The notes: generated by a model not told the origin, from the letters alone. Counted from the stretch's first letter, positions 1-12,136 are shown. The stretch is DNA of 64,000 nucleotides from Oscheius onirici (GCA_932521025.1 OW051471.1:3224001-3288000), one strand, 5' to 3'. Numbers and translations are program-made.

Positions 1-771
1 CTGCGAAGTAACGGTACTTTTCTATGAAATAATAGGTTAAGTTTCTTATGACCAGTTCCTCCAGATTATCACCTAACACGAGTAATAATTAACCTCAGTT
101 CGAAGTTGATATACGTCTGCCAGGCCTGTTCGGTCGGCTGCCAGTCCATCCATCTCTCGAAGACCTGTCGAGCCCCAGGCGTATTTTCGACCAGCTCCTC
201 CATGTAGGCATATTTGAGCCAGAATTGAGTAGCTCTCGGCAGAATCGTCACAGCGCGGTCGAAAATGTTTCTTGCATGATTGACCTGCTTGTTGCGCATC
301 TCCATCTCGGCATATTGGAGCCAGATTGACAGATTGCGATGATCGACGTCGAGAGCCCGCTCAAAGACGGAACGGGAACGCTGTAGCTGACCGATCGACT
401 CCTCCCATTTTCCGTACTTGACCCAGTTGGCAATCTGATGCTTGTTCTTGCGAATACCGTCCTCGAAATCCTTCCTCTTCTGTCTCTGGAACTCGGCCAG
501 CTCCTCTGGATCAGAAATCTGAGCAAATTTTCTTCATAAAAGCAGAAAAATGACAACTTACTCGATGTTGAGGCGGTGGCGGCAGACCGAGCTCACGATC
601 CTTGGCCTCTCTTAAAAGCTGTTCTGCTGTGATTTGCAGAGCTGCTGGGGCCTAAATTTGTCTCGTTTTTGGTGGGGAAGTTACCAGAATTACCTTATTT
701 TTTACCTTTGCAGCCTTCTTCGGCAGTCTCATCGCCTTCCTGTTGTTTTGAGCTTCGTCATCATCGCTCAT
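1..771 (-). CDS. crn: Crooked neck-like (CRNKL1/Clf1/Syf3) HAT-repeat splicing factor, 5' part
   Basis: Pre-mRNA splicing factor of the Prp19/NTC-associated complex, a nuclear scaffold built of half-TPR (HAT) repeats. Three exons are visible: 771-694, 651-562 and 518-94. The start ATG gives [13 protein letters not shown], followed by a Lys-rich KVKNK stretch, then [16 protein letters not shown] and four Pro, which match the conserved N-terminus of the family. HAT repeats follow, with signatures such as [29 protein letters not shown] and [13 protein letters not shown]. Exon 3 ends after CTG-AG in phase 2, and the next intron (from 93) has a CAG at positions 3-1, so the remaining, larger part of the roughly 700-residue protein lies outside the window. 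All visible junctions are GT-AG and keep frame. Identification is confident from known family sequence; the gene is incomplete here. Confidence 0.95.
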
Positions 772-1071
772 TTTCCTGGAAATACTTTTTTTGTAAAAAA
801 AAAATTGAAAGAAAGTGAAGAAATCAGTGAAAATCGAGCGAAGAAAGAGCAACAAGAAAAACATGGCGCAACAAGGGATTTTCGAAAATGCACAGGGCGA
901 CGGCAAAACGAGCGCCATACAAAAAAAGTGTGGGAAATTGCAAGAATCGACTCTTCAGACTTTCCCCAAGGTCAAAAATTCTAATACAGCAATTAAGTGT
1001 AGTTAAGAGATAGCCAAGTTTTCGAAGGTAAACGACAAAAAGAAGAAGCAAAGATTATGAAAAGAGACAAG

Positions 1072-1077
1072 TTTATT
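1072..1077 (-). terminator. Poly(A) signal of the DDX43-like gene
   Basis: AATAAA on the minus strand, about 38 nt downstream of the stop at 1115. Confidence 0.6.
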
Positions 1078-1114
1078 TGGATACGGAAAGGGTAAAGAAG
1101 ATATTTACAAAAAA

Positions 1115-3056
1115 CTAATACGAAGACTGGAAATTGTTGTCATCTTTTCTTCCTCTGAAAGAGCGCTTGGGTCTCTCGCCGTATTTCTCGACGATCTCAA
1201 TATGCTTCTGGGCTAGACGGTTCAGCTCGTGAGGGATGTCCTAAACATTTGAATCACTTGAACGATATGAAGAAAGATGTACCTGAGAGCTCTTCTCCAA
1301 GATTTCCATGAGGTCCTTGGCATGGCTGCGATCCGAATAAGTCATGAACGTCATAGCTTCGCCACTTCGACTATAAGAAGAATGTTAGACTAACTGTACA
1401 AAGGCTAAACATACCCAGCACGTCCAGTTCTTCCCACCCGGTGCACATATTCCTCAATATCTCCAGGGAAATCATAGTCTCAGACAAGATTTTTTTAAAG
1501 AAGATAGGAAAAATGACTAACTGCACACATGAGTGATATCTGGGATGTCGATCCCTCTGCTGGCCAGATCCGTAGCGATGAGAATCTGTACTTCGCCGGA
1601 TCGAAGAGCGGCCAGGGAGTTCTCTCTGTCTGTCTGGGAGCGTCCTCCGTGCAGCCCCTGGGAGTTGATTCCCTTCAAGCAGAAGTCGGAGGAGAGATGG
1701 TCAGCTCTGAATCCGGATGGCAATTATTAGCTCGAGGAAGACAGCTTACAGCATCTTGGACTTGACAAAGATGATCATCTTGTATTTGCTACCATGCTTC
1801 TCGTTCAGAAAGCTAACTATTTGGACAATCCGGTCGAGTTTTTCCCGCTCCTCGAGGAATTCGAAATACTGCTTGACGCTGGCACAAGCCTGAAATCGCG
1901 GTAGAATTGTTGGTATGAAGAGCAACAAACCTTGAGATCCAGAGTGCCGACAACGACCATTATGGCATCCTTCGTGTATTTCATGGCCAACTTTCTGACT
2001 TGCTCCGGCCAAGTGGCACTGGTCAGAGCCACTAGACGATCCGGACGGATTTCGAACATGATGCGCTTGATGGAGGGCTCAAAGCCCATGTCCAGCATCC
2101 TATCAGCCTCATCCAGAACCACGTAGGTAACGGAGGCTAGATTGATCACTCCTACAGCCGAGAGATCGGCGAGCCGACCAGGAGTGGCAATAACTGAAAT
2201 GTGGCTTTAGTTTATGGGAATCATGGAAGGTGTACTGATTTCGACTCCAGCTTGACACTTGGCAATTTGGTCGTTACGACTGCCACCACCGTACACGCAG
2301 ACGCTCTTGTAGCCGTTGTAGGAGTACTTCTCGACCTCGCGCTCAATCTGCTGGGCCAGTTCACGCGTAGGCGTCAGAACGAGAACAGATGGCACCGGCT
2401 TCGTCTCGTGAGGAGCGTACATTCGGAATAGATGAATATGATTGAACATGAGACAACAGCTTACTTGTATTGAGCGTCAATATGAAGGAATGCTGGCAGC
2501 AGGAAGGCCAGAGTTTTTCCGGAGCCAGTCTGAGAGACTCCGACGCAGTCTTTCCCGCAGAGAAGAGTAGACCACATCTGCGACTGGACGGAAGACGGTC
2601 TCGTGAAGCCATTCTTGGCAATTTCGGCCAGGATGGAAGCTGCAAATTGGGCTTGCTCTATAATTTGAAGCAAAAACTTACGATTGTCTCCGAAGGCATC
2701 ATTGAAGTTGATAAAGGGCGGAGGAATGGTGACGGTGCTGTTTTCGTTGTGCGGGTAGACCTTCAGCTTGTCCTGTTTCTCGTAGATCTCTTTCAGCTGC
2801 TCCGGAGTGTAGGTATTCGACTTGGATTCGTCGTAGAGGTTCCTGTCGATCGGCTTCAACTCTGAAGAGGCCAGGTGATATTAAGAGAAAGCAAATTACT
2901 GTCAAATCGGTCGTCTTCTAGACGAGCCTTCTCCGCTCCCTCAATGGTCTGATGACAGAATCTCGAGTCAGCCGGCACGTCTCCGCTCAAAAGTTTGTTT
3001 GAGCCGCTGAAACACGACGCGATGCGAGTCGGTTGTACGGCTGGATTGAAATTCAT
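1115..3056 (-). CDS. DDX43-like ATP-dependent DEAD-box RNA helicase
   Basis: RNA helicase with both RecA lobes. Motifs in order: Q-motif region with [15 protein letters not shown] (motif I), [32 protein letters not shown] (motif III), then [15 protein letters not shown] and [10 protein letters not shown]. The block [16 protein letters not shown] and the string VGTLDL...SVKQ resemble DDX43/DDX53 more than DDX5/17. Exons: 3056-2900, 2861-2682, 2639-2465, 2404-2236, 2193-1931, 1889-1750, 1706-1522, 1478-1415, 1370-1283, 1240-1115; about 515 residues. The N-terminal KH domain of vertebrate DDX43 is not seen; the protein opens with [12 protein letters not shown]. The third intron (2464-2405) cannot be joined in frame with GT-AG ends (see findings). 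The start could be further upstream if an exon was missed near 3246. Confidence 0.88.
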
Positions 3057-3369
3057 CGCCTAAAGAGGACGGTTGAGAAACATTTAAAGAAAGCGAGAAG
3101 AGGACAGCGACCAAATGATTTGCAAAGGAAGGATCGGGTTCGTTTTGATGGCAAACTGTGGAACTGGGAAGAACTACGGATATCCATAGTGAAAACTTCA
3201 GCAGCAAAATGCTTTGCAACATCGTCTGAAGGAGTTCTTCGCTCATCTTTTAATTTCTACCCCATAAAACATAGAAAATCAACAGCAAACATCAGAATTA
3301 TTAATTCAGCAGCAAACTATATACGTTGTAATACTTTCTGAAACATTTCCAGCTAAATAGTCTTCTGAC

Positions 3370-3669
3370 TAGGCATGGGAACGGGCCGGGCCGAGATTTC
3401 AGGGCCCGGCCCCAAATCTGGGGAGCCGGCCCACCAGGGCCCGCTCCCCAGACTTGGCCATCGGACCGGTATCAGACCAAAAATGAAGCTGGTCATATTA
3501 CAGTGCATTTTAGCGCATTTTAGAACTAAATAGATGAATAGTAATATTGTTATATTTTGCTGACCTTTTTCACTAAAAATGATGAGAAAATGCATTTTGG
3601 TCAAAAAACACCCCCTTTTTCAAAAAATTTTCCAAATCTCGGCCCAAGCCAGGCCCGCTCCCATGCCTA
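3370..3669. mobile_element. hAT-type MITE (copy 1)
   Basis: A 300-bp element with inverted ends TAGGCATGGGA...TCCCATGCCTA; a GC-rich subterminal part (GGGCCGGGCC / GGCCCAAGCC) is also partly inverted. It is flanked by an exact 8-bp direct repeat, CTTCTGAC at 3362-3369 and 3670-3677. An 8-bp target duplication with TA/CA-GG(C/G)ATGGG ends is the hAT signature. It has no coding capacity. Confidence 0.85.
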
Positions 3670-3677
3670 CTTCTGAC

Positions 3678-4264
3678 TATTGCACAATTCGGACACCCAC
3701 AAACCAATTTGGGAAGTCCTTGAATAAGAGGCAGACTTGTTCCGCCCGCCCCCGACTTTTCGACGTTTTTGAAATGCCATGATTTTTCTCATCTTTTTCG
3801 AAAATTTTCAATTCAGCGTAATGCGTAATGGTAAAACACAACTAGCCAAAACTTTGATGAAAAAGTTTGCTTAACAAAATTAGGAAAAATCAGAAGGCCT
3901 AAAACGGTTTTCGATTTTTCCTATTTTTGTTAAGCAATCTTTTTGGCTAGTGGTATTTTACCATTACGCACCTTTGCAGAACTGAAAATTTTGGCCTCAT
4001 AACAAGCCTGATAAGAGGAGTCCGCGGATACTGTAGGTTCCCGTCACGATTCGACAAGTAGCGGTTTTTCAAACTTCTTTTCCGTTCAAAAATACCTCGT
4101 TCGTTTTGACTTTTCCTTCCGCTGTTAATTTCACTAACTTTCAAGTAACCCCCTCCCCCAGGATAAACATAAGAACAATAAAAGGCAGATAGAAAGTGTA
4201 TTGCAGAAGTTTAAAAATATAAAAGGTAGACTGAAAAGATCCCAAATGTATGTACAATGTCTGA
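3678..4264. other. Intergenic spacer, no gene seen
   Basis: AT-rich. It contains a short diverged inverted pair: AAAACACAACTAGCCAAAAC near 3833-3852, and a reverse-complement-like match near 3940-3965 (GGCTAGTGGTATTTTACC), enclosing an AAAATCG-rich centre. This suggests another small foldback repeat. No open frame with splice signals was recognised. Confidence 0.4.
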
Positions 4265-7197
4265 TTATTGAGAAGTCAGCTTGGGCTCAGTAGGTTCAGG
4301 CAGCGAGTATTGGAACTTCTCGATTCCCCAAATCTGTTGTGCGTATTCGGCGATGGTGCGGTCAGAGCTGAACTTTCCGGAACAGGCGATATTCATCAGT
4401 GACATCTTGGTCCAGTTTGTTTGATCGAGGTAGGCGTTAGCGACCTAAAAATAGAGTTACGAGGCGAACTGGAGATAAAAATCACCTTGTCTTGGCATTC
4501 AACATAGGCATCAAAGTCGGCACAGATCATGAAGCGATCAGTATGGATGAGATCGTCGACGATTTCTCGAATGACGCACGGATCATCGGGAGCGAAGAGG
4601 CCCTGCTGCAGCTGGTCGACAATCTCGCGGAGAACGGGGCTCTTGTTGATGAATTCCTGCGACCGGTACGGAGCAGCCTGCAGCTGGTGAACTTGCTCCA
4701 CGGTCATTCCAAAGATGAAGATGTTCTCGTTGCCCATCTCGTGAGCCATCTCCACATTAGCTCCGTCCAGAGTACCAATCGTGAGAGCCCCGTTGAGCAT
4801 GAACTTCATATTTCCGGTTCCGGAGGCTTCCGTGCCGGCAGTTGAAATCTGCTCCGAGAGGTCGGCAGCCGGAATGACCTTCTCTGCCATCGAGACACGA
4901 TAGTTCGGAAGGAAGACGACCTAAAATTAAATTATTTCAAGCAGGTAAGAACTAACCCTGAGCTTGTCACCGACAATGATGTCATTGTTTACAACATCGC
5001 CAATCGCAGTAATCAGCTTGATGATCTTCTTGGCCATCTGGTAGCCGGGAGCCGCCTTGCCTCCAAAGATGAAAGTTCTCGGAACGAAATCGGCTTCAGG
5101 ATCATGCTTGATGCGATTGTAGAGGGCGATGATATGCAAGGCGTTGAGCAGCTGTCGCTTGTACTCGTGGATTCGCTTGACCTGAACTTGTTGTTGATTT
5201 AAGGAAATGGACAAAAACTGACGTGAATGTCGAAGATAGAGTCGACGTTGAGCTTGACCCCGTGATGAGATTCGATGTAGTTTGTCAGCTTCTGCTTGTT
5301 CTCACTCTTCACACGGCGGATCTTCTCCAGAAAAATTTCATCATCCACGAACTCTTTCAGCTTGCTCAACTGTTCGAGGTCCTTGATCCATTCGTCACCG
5401 ATTTTCTGAAGATATGAGTTACTAATGACGAATCAAATAGTTTACCATGACAATTTCCTCGGCCAGGGAAGGATTGGACAGAAGAAGCCATCTTCTCGGC
5501 GTGATGCCGTTGGTTTTGTTGCAGAATCTGTCCTCGAACATCTCGTCGAAATCCTTGAATGTGGTCTCCTTCAGAAGATTGCTGTGTAGCTCAGCCACTC
5601 CGTTGACAGCATGTGAGCAGACGATGGCCAGATGAGCCATGTTGATCCTTTTCTCGCCGTGTCCGTCAGCCTCCTCAACGATGGACATCCTGCGGATTCT
5701 GTCACTATCACCCGGCCATTTCTTGACGACTTCTTCCAAAAAGCGACGGTTGATCTCGTAGATGATTTCCAGATGACGAGGAAGCATCGACTCAAGCATC
5801 TTCACTGGCCAGCGCTCAAGAGCTTCGGGAAGAAGGGTATGGTTAGTGTAGGCAAACGTCTTCTGGCAAATCTTCATGGCTTTGTCCCAGTTGAGACCTT
5901 CGACGTCGACAAGTAGTCTCATAAGCTCGGGAATTCCAATGCTCGGATGAGTGTCATTGAGCTGGATGGCAACTTTCTCCGGGAACTCGTCGAAGCTCGT
6001 TCTGTACGAATCGTTCGGCAGGTATTTGTCCTTCTTGTAGCGACGGATGATATCCTGTAGAGTGGCGGCTACAAGGAAGTATTGCTGCTTCAGACGAAGT
6101 TCCTTGCCAACTTGCATCTGAAATCAAAAATGATCGCATACAAACTGAACAAACATTGTCATTGGGATAGAGCACGCGAGTAATATCTTCGGCCGTATTA
6201 CGGTCCATGATAGCCTGGATGTAGTCTCCCGTGTCGAAGAACTTCAGATGGAAGGAATTTTCGGCCTTGGCGCTCCACAGTCGGAGAGTGTTCACAATGT
6301 TGTTCTTGTAGCCGGGAATGGGAGTGTCGTATGGCATGGCGCAGACGACCTGCGTGTCGACCCAAATTTTCTAGAAGAACCATGATAATTTGCATGATAA
6401 GAAAGCTACCTTTCCGTTCTCATCCGTAACAACCTCTCCGTAGAAATTAACCGGGATCATGTACTCCGGACGAGCCTTCTCCCACGGATTGCCGAATCGG
6501 AGCCAGTCGTCAGCCTCTTCGACTTGGTAGCCGTTCTTGATCAGCTGATTGAAAATTCCGTACTCGTAGCGGAGTCCGTAGCCGTAGGCCGGAATGCCGA
6601 GAGTGGCCATAGAGTCGAGGAAGCAGGCAGCCAGTCGACCGAGACCGCCATTGCCAAGACCGGCATCTTCCTCCGTTTCCTGTACTTCTTCCATATCGAG
6701 TCCGAGCTAAACAGGCTATCACACGACTTCAAAAGATCTGTACCTGGTATAGAGCCTCGTCAACCGTGGACTGAAGTCCCAGATTGATCATCGTGTTGCT
6801 GAGCGTGCGACCCATGTAGAATTCTAGCGAAAGGTAGTAGACTCGCTTCGGGTCGGTGTCGTAGTAATGCTGTTGTGTGCGGATCCAGCGGCTGACCAAG
6901 TGATCACGAACGGCGTGGCTCAGCGCGTGGTAGAAGTCTTGTTTGTTGGCCACATTTCTGTCCTGAAATGTGCTGGTTAGAAACGATGAGAAGAACCAAA
7001 TTTACCTTGATGACATCGAAGTGAAGATGAGTGTTGAGGCCAGTGATGAGAGCGTTCACGTTGTTGAGCGGAGCAACGTGTCTGACCGACAGTTTTCGGT
7101 CGACTGTTCCTTCCTCCTTGACCGTCTTCACCTCGCCCTTGTTTTCAATAGCCTTAGCATCGGACTTCTTGTGAAGCGAGAAGATACGACCCATCAT
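4265..7197 (-). CDS. Glycogen phosphorylase
   Basis: Cytosolic PLP enzyme that releases glucose-1-phosphate from glycogen. Nine exons, all GT-AG and in frame: 7197-7006, 6962-6744, 6706-6410, 6370-6155, 6117-5446, 5405-5223, 5181-4957, 4920-4486, 4444-4265; 872 residues, close to the usual 840-850. Visible family blocks: [17 protein letters not shown], the glycine-rich [39 protein letters not shown], and the PLP site [15 protein letters not shown] with the Schiff-base Lys. The regulatory N-terminus RKLSVRH keeps the phosphorylase-kinase serine (about Ser37 here, Ser14/15 in vertebrates) with flanking basic residues, so covalent control is probably retained. A tttccag acceptor sits 3 nt before ATGATG, consistent with a 5' UTR exon or a trans-spliced leader. 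Confidence 0.97.
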
Positions 7198-7505
7198 GGA
7201 TACTGGAAACAAACAATTGGCTTATTTTGGGGGAGTATTTACCAAAAGCAATATAAAGAAAAGAGATCATCCGAACAAGCTGAAACCTAGGAAAAAGTCG
7301 AGGTTGTGGTTTCCCGCCCAAATCGTAAATTGGAAATTTTGGGCGAGAGTTCCGCCGCTAATTTGAAGTGGGTGAATTTTTTAAAAGTCTTTTAAATCAC
7401 TGCAACACGCTCTTTTTCCTAATTTTTTTTTGACCCATAGCCATAGCGGGCCTTTCAAAGCCCTCTTTTCAACTGATTCTATGAAGAAAAAAACAGTCGT
7501 TCAGA

Positions 7506-8928
7506 ATGTCGTTTTCAGAGCCCGGGAGAGCTCCGACAACAATGTCACTTTATTACTGCTTTCCGGATCTCTTAGAGATAGACTTTTCCCAAGGTGGGCT
7601 AGAACAGCCGAATCATACGTCAAATACGGAGAATACTGAGCCGGACAAGACTTCCAACATCATTCAGGTTTGCTTTTCTCTTCTTTTTGACTTTACTTGA
7701 TTTACAAGTGAGCTGTAAAAAATTGTCGGAGATTATTTTTCAGATGGAAGAAATCTTGGCTCAACAAGAAACACCCATTTCCGGGCCGACTACTGCTTCC
7801 ATCTCCGATCAGACTACCATCGACGACCTTCTGCTCGATTTGGATGAGCTCACAACAGCTCAGGAAGCGCGAGTTACACCTGTTCTTTCATCCCAGCTAG
7901 ACACCCTAACCGAGGTTTTTGGACCGACTCCTCATTACGAGCCTTCACCTGATCCTTTCGCCGATTTCATGAAATCGCACAACGAAGTAACAAAAAGGAG
8001 CATCAAATCGAACGAGAACGTCCGTGTACTCGCATCTCCCTCTTCTTCTGATGTTACAGAGAGCAGAACAACGAAGACACCAGCGACTGTTTTTGACGAT
8101 TTATTAGCCAGACATGTTTGTTTTTCTTCATTTCTGATGTATCATGTATTGTTTTCCGAGAATGTGGAGCTCTTGAAACAATTTCATTTTAGACAAGTAC
8201 CGAAACGGCAGTAATTACGGCACGAAAATGTAGTTGGATATGGTTTTTTTTTTCGAAATGACGACGACATTTGCGATTTTTTTTTGATACGCTGCGAAGT
8301 GTAGAACATTTCAATGCTAATGTAAGGCTGCTCAGAACAACAGTAAGAGGCTAAAAATGATTTCTTCAACCAATCTGAAGGCTGCGCACAAGCACTTACG
8401 TTATATTTGAAAGTAGATGGGCTTGTTACAGCCATTACGGTACAGAGCTGCAGTACATTTGTTTCAAAAAATTTCACGCTTCGATCTAGTTTAAATTCGC
8501 CATTGAGTCTCGAATCTTTAAACAGACTAAGCTTTATTTCAGGGACTCTCCCGAACGGTCTATATCCCCGAACCGCTGAAAACTATGAGAATAGCACACA
8601 TTTCGACAGATTCTCTTCATCAAAAGATTGTGCATTGGACTAGCGGCAAGGAAACGAATATTCGAGCCCTACTGTGCTCTCTACACGAAATCCTCTGGGA
8701 TGGAGGCGATCGATGGACTCGGCCTTCTATCTATGAGCTTATAGAACCGTCTCACGTTTTGTTTTCTTCTGTTCACGTAAAGTTGCTCAAATTTAGGTCA
8801 AAAAGTGGTACAAAAAGGCCTGTCTCGTCGTCCACCCGGATAAACATGTTGGAACTGAAAATGAGCTCCTGGCCAAATCTGTCTTCACCCAGCTGAATGT
8901 CGCCTGGGCTAATCAAGAAAGCATGTAA
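7506..8928 (+). CDS. Auxilin/GAK-type J-domain clathrin-uncoating cofactor
   Basis: Recruits Hsc70 to strip clathrin from coated vesicles. Five exons: 7506-7667, 7744-8115, 8193-8210 (an 18-nt microexon), 8543-8755, 8797-8928; 298 residues. The C-terminal J domain has the auxilin-type lead-in (NIRALLCSLHEILWDG, then RW) and a J core with VKKWYKKACLVVHPDKHVG, including the essential HPD, then NVAWANQES. The middle is disordered but carries a clathrin-box-like run (LLLDLDEL) and an AP2-binding-type DPFADF, which together support the assignment. The PTEN-like and kinase regions of vertebrate auxilin/GAK are absent, so it is a minimal form. Start choice: first ATG in the open first exon; an upstream exon cannot be excluded. 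Confidence 0.9.
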
Positions 8929-8968
8929 AAATTTCCCCCCTGTACAAATATCTTTAATCTTTAAACCG

Positions 8969-8974
8969 AATAAA
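8969..8974 (+). terminator. Poly(A) signal of the auxilin-like gene
   Basis: AATAAA about 41 nt after the TAA at 8926-8928. Confidence 0.65.
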
Positions 8975-9305
8975 TTCTGTCAGGATTGAACAGAAAGCAA
9001 ACTTTAATTCGGCAACATTGAAATCAGTCAGAGAAAGGGACAAAACACGGGAAGAAGGAACCGGTAGAGAACAGTACATTTTGACTAAGAACCCGAGGTT
9101 ATGAGAAGAAAATAAACGAGACGAAGAAAATAGGCATACCGGCAGATAAAGTGGAATAAAGAAGAGAAAAATATGACGATCAGCGATGGGGCAAATATTA
9201 AAAAAAGGTTTAGATGACACATTTGGGAAAATATACGGTAATTTGATGGTAATACAATGTTTTCTTGGGAGGATGGGGAGAGAGCATGTTGTGATAAAAC
9301 TGGGT

Positions 9306-11560
9306 TCACTTTTTCAGCCAATTCCTGCCTCTGCCGCGACGGTCATAACCCGTAGAATGACGACGACCTGAATTTTTTAGCTCTATGCTGGAAAAGAATG
9401 AAAACTGACGATATCCCGTATAGAAGACCGGCGTAAATTGTCCAAGATGAACTTTCGGCATTCCGGGCTGCATCATGACGGGAGGAGGAGGCTGGTGAGA
9501 ACGACCGGGAAGAATAAAGTGATGGCCATTGGGCGGAGGAGCATTGAAGTAGGCCGGAGGAGGAATCGGATTGAACATCGGACCGGAGGAACTGAAAAAT
9601 GGATTCTTTAGTCAACGAATGAGCTGTGGCCGTCTGGAGTTACTCTGGGTCTCGAAATCAAGATGACGGGCTAGTCATATAAAAAGAAAAAAAGGAGATG
9701 AGGAAGAGCGATCGAGAGCTTAAGGACGGGAAAAGGCATACGTGAAGGATAATATGAACATACAAGTTGATCAGAAAACAAGAAGAAAAGATTGACAGGA
9801 CGAGGATAATCGCAGGAAACGGACATGACACGGAGATAACATTTGAAAGTACCTATTGCGCCGAAATTGCTATCAGTTAGAAGACTGAAGTGGAGAACAA
9901 ATTGATCGGAAGAGTAAGAAGAACAAATCGACCGGAACACGACGAGTATGTAGGCAGGCGGATCGGGAGCTGTTACGAATATGACGGGTTGACTGGGAGA
10001 GGAGATGAAAGTGACGCTGTTTGAGAAGGAATAATAACAGATAATAAGAAAGGTTGGCATATGGAGATTGTGTCAAAACACAACGACAAAGGGTAAGGCA
10101 AACATGAGCAGAGCATTGTCGTCCAAATTGTCTGGTGTCAATTGAAAAACATACCTTATAGCAGCTGAGTGATCCAAAAGAGAAGGGAAAGGAGAATTAT
10201 AATTGTGAGTTGGAGCCGAATTTGAGAGACAGGGAATTGCGGGATGTCCGGCGTGCGGCGGAGACTGTCGGTCAGATGACTGGAAAGGAATCACTGGTTT
10301 AATGAGGGAAAAACGACATACAGTTGTGCTCATCTGTCTGGAGATGTCCAGATTGGGGACCGATTGCTCGAAGCCGAATCCGGGCGGAGGACGAGAGGCA
10401 TCCGGAGGTGGAACGGTGAACAGAGACGGCGAAAATCGACCCAGATTAGGAACGGAGCTCTCCTGATTTCTGAACACTTGTTCGTTAATTTTGAACCGAA
10501 AAAGGGACTTACATTGATGGTGCGAAAAATGCGACAGGCTTGGTGCAATACTTGCCATTTTGACCGAGAGGAACGTCCAACTTGAGAGCATATGAGAGCT
10601 CTTGAATCAGTTTACGCGATTCCTCATCCACCAGCTCCACGTCAAGTTCGGAAATCAGCTGAATTGCAGCCTCACGCTCAGTTTTCTGCATTTCTTCCAT
10701 GGAACTGAATTTTGACATGCTTATTGAGCAAAAATAGCACCTACTCAATGAGTTTCTTCCTGCTATTTAACAGACTGTCATGTTCGAAGAGAAGACGAGC
10801 CGCCATCGTCACCAACGATTTCAACTTTTCATCTGATACAGTAACGTCCTGAAATCTGATTATTAGGAACATTTAAGAGAAGACGGGCGGTCGGATTAGC
10901 TTGATATTGGCACCTCGTTGTGGAGAATGTGCATTTGCAGTTTCTAGATGTTCCAGAAAGGTATGGGTGAGGTCAAAACTATAACTTTGCGTGACAAAAT
11001 TCGGCAGAACTATAAATTTAGAGTGTGAAAATGTCGGAAGTTATGAAGGGGATTTATAAGACGGGTATGCTTGCCGTTCCATGGAATGCCGGCTAAGATG
11101 AACAGCCAAGACGACTCACGTCTGTCACATCCGATGCCAGCAGTTCTTCTGTTCGTTCGAACAACTTGTTAGGCAGCTCAATTTGGGCAGACTGTCTGTA
11201 TGGAGCATTGAGTCGCAAGAAGTCCCTTCCGTATGGAGTATCAGTAAAGTTGTTCAAGCCGGGAGAATCGCGGTCTTTCGAAGCGTCGTAGCGTCCGTCT
11301 TCACTGAAATCAGATGATATGGGTGAAATGAAAAAAATCTTACCAGGTCAAGGCGTTTCCGAACGAGGGAATTCCATCGAGCAAATCAAGATTTTGAGAA
11401 GTGTCAAGTAGCCTACATAGAAGGACGAATATGAGTTTTAGAAAGTAACGTACCCTGCCGTTCGATTGGAAGTCGCTCTGGGAATTGAAGGCTTGGCGAC
11501 CGTGTTGAATGGATCGTCTAGATCGAGATAGGACAACGATGAGCAGACGGAATCCGCCAT
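9306..11560 (-). CDS. Unrecognised protein, Pro-rich with RG-rich C-terminus
   Basis: Nine exons join in frame: 11560-11454, 11412-11344, 11303-11120, 10848-10745, 10704-10513, 10469-10322, 10279-10155, 9591-9410, 9367-9306; 390 residues. I do not recognise the family. The start MADSVCSSLSYLDLDDPF is acidic/Ser-rich. A helical middle follows (SMEEMQKTEREAAIQLISEL, KLIQELSYALKLDV). The last third is low complexity with PPPDASRPPPGFGF, PIPPPAYFNAPPP and HQPPPPVMMQPG, ending in GYDRRGRGRNWLKK. This looks like an RNA-binding or condensate-type tail, but that is inference. The intron from 10154 to 9592 is long (563 nt) for this locus and could hide an exon, though the direct join keeps frame. A cag acceptor abuts the ATG. 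Heat-shock elements lie about 260-310 bp upstream. Confidence 0.7.
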
Positions 11561-12136
11561 CTGCAAGCTATTGATAAATTTAAATACACAAGGAGAGAAA
11601 ATACACTATTTTCGGCAAGAACGGTAGGAAAATAACATAGTTGCAAAAAAAACTTAGCTTTATTGAAACAAAAAGTTATGATGCAAAGTTCCAAAAGTAA
11701 CCTTTGTCATCGCTGGCTGATCAGTAACTTTTTTCGTAAGAAAAGGGAAAGAAGAGAGAAGTTTAGCAGCGAAATCATTTCGAAAGCCGCTACGAAAAAA
11801 GAACAACTGGTTGGCTAGAATGTTCTGGAACCTTTTCAAATCCTCGCCTCAGTTCATTCTGGAACTTTCTCGTTCTCCATGCAAACAACTACTCGAAAAT
11901 GTAAAAAACGACAAAAAATACAAATTGACTGCGGATTCAGGCATGAAAGGAAGGAAGGCATGAAAGGTTCAATACATGGCGGAAAGATAAACTTGCCGCT
12001 TCAATTCAACAGCTAAGGCACAATTCAAAAGGAAAGTATTACAAGTTCATTTGTATTCGGCATTAACCGGCACCAGAGATAAAATGTGGAAAATGACAAT
12101 CAGATGGGAGATAATCAATCAGGAAGTATTGCAAAA
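11561..12136. other. Intergenic region upstream of the Pro-rich protein gene
   Basis: Between the tail of the nuclear-receptor-like gene and the start of the Pro-rich protein gene. Apart from the heat-shock-element pair listed separately, no gene or repeat was recognised. Confidence 0.5.
11818..11869. promoter_or_regulatory. Two heat-shock elements (HSF1 sites)
   Basis: GAA-tg-TTC-tg-GAA at 11818-11830 and TTC-tg-GAA-ct-TTC at 11857-11869. Each is a perfect three-unit nGAAnnTTCn array, the canonical HSF trimer site. They lie about 260-310 bp upstream of the minus-strand start at 11560. Two perfect trimers 26 bp apart are unlikely by chance in a short spacer. Heat or stress induction of the downstream gene is inferred. 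Confidence 0.6.
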
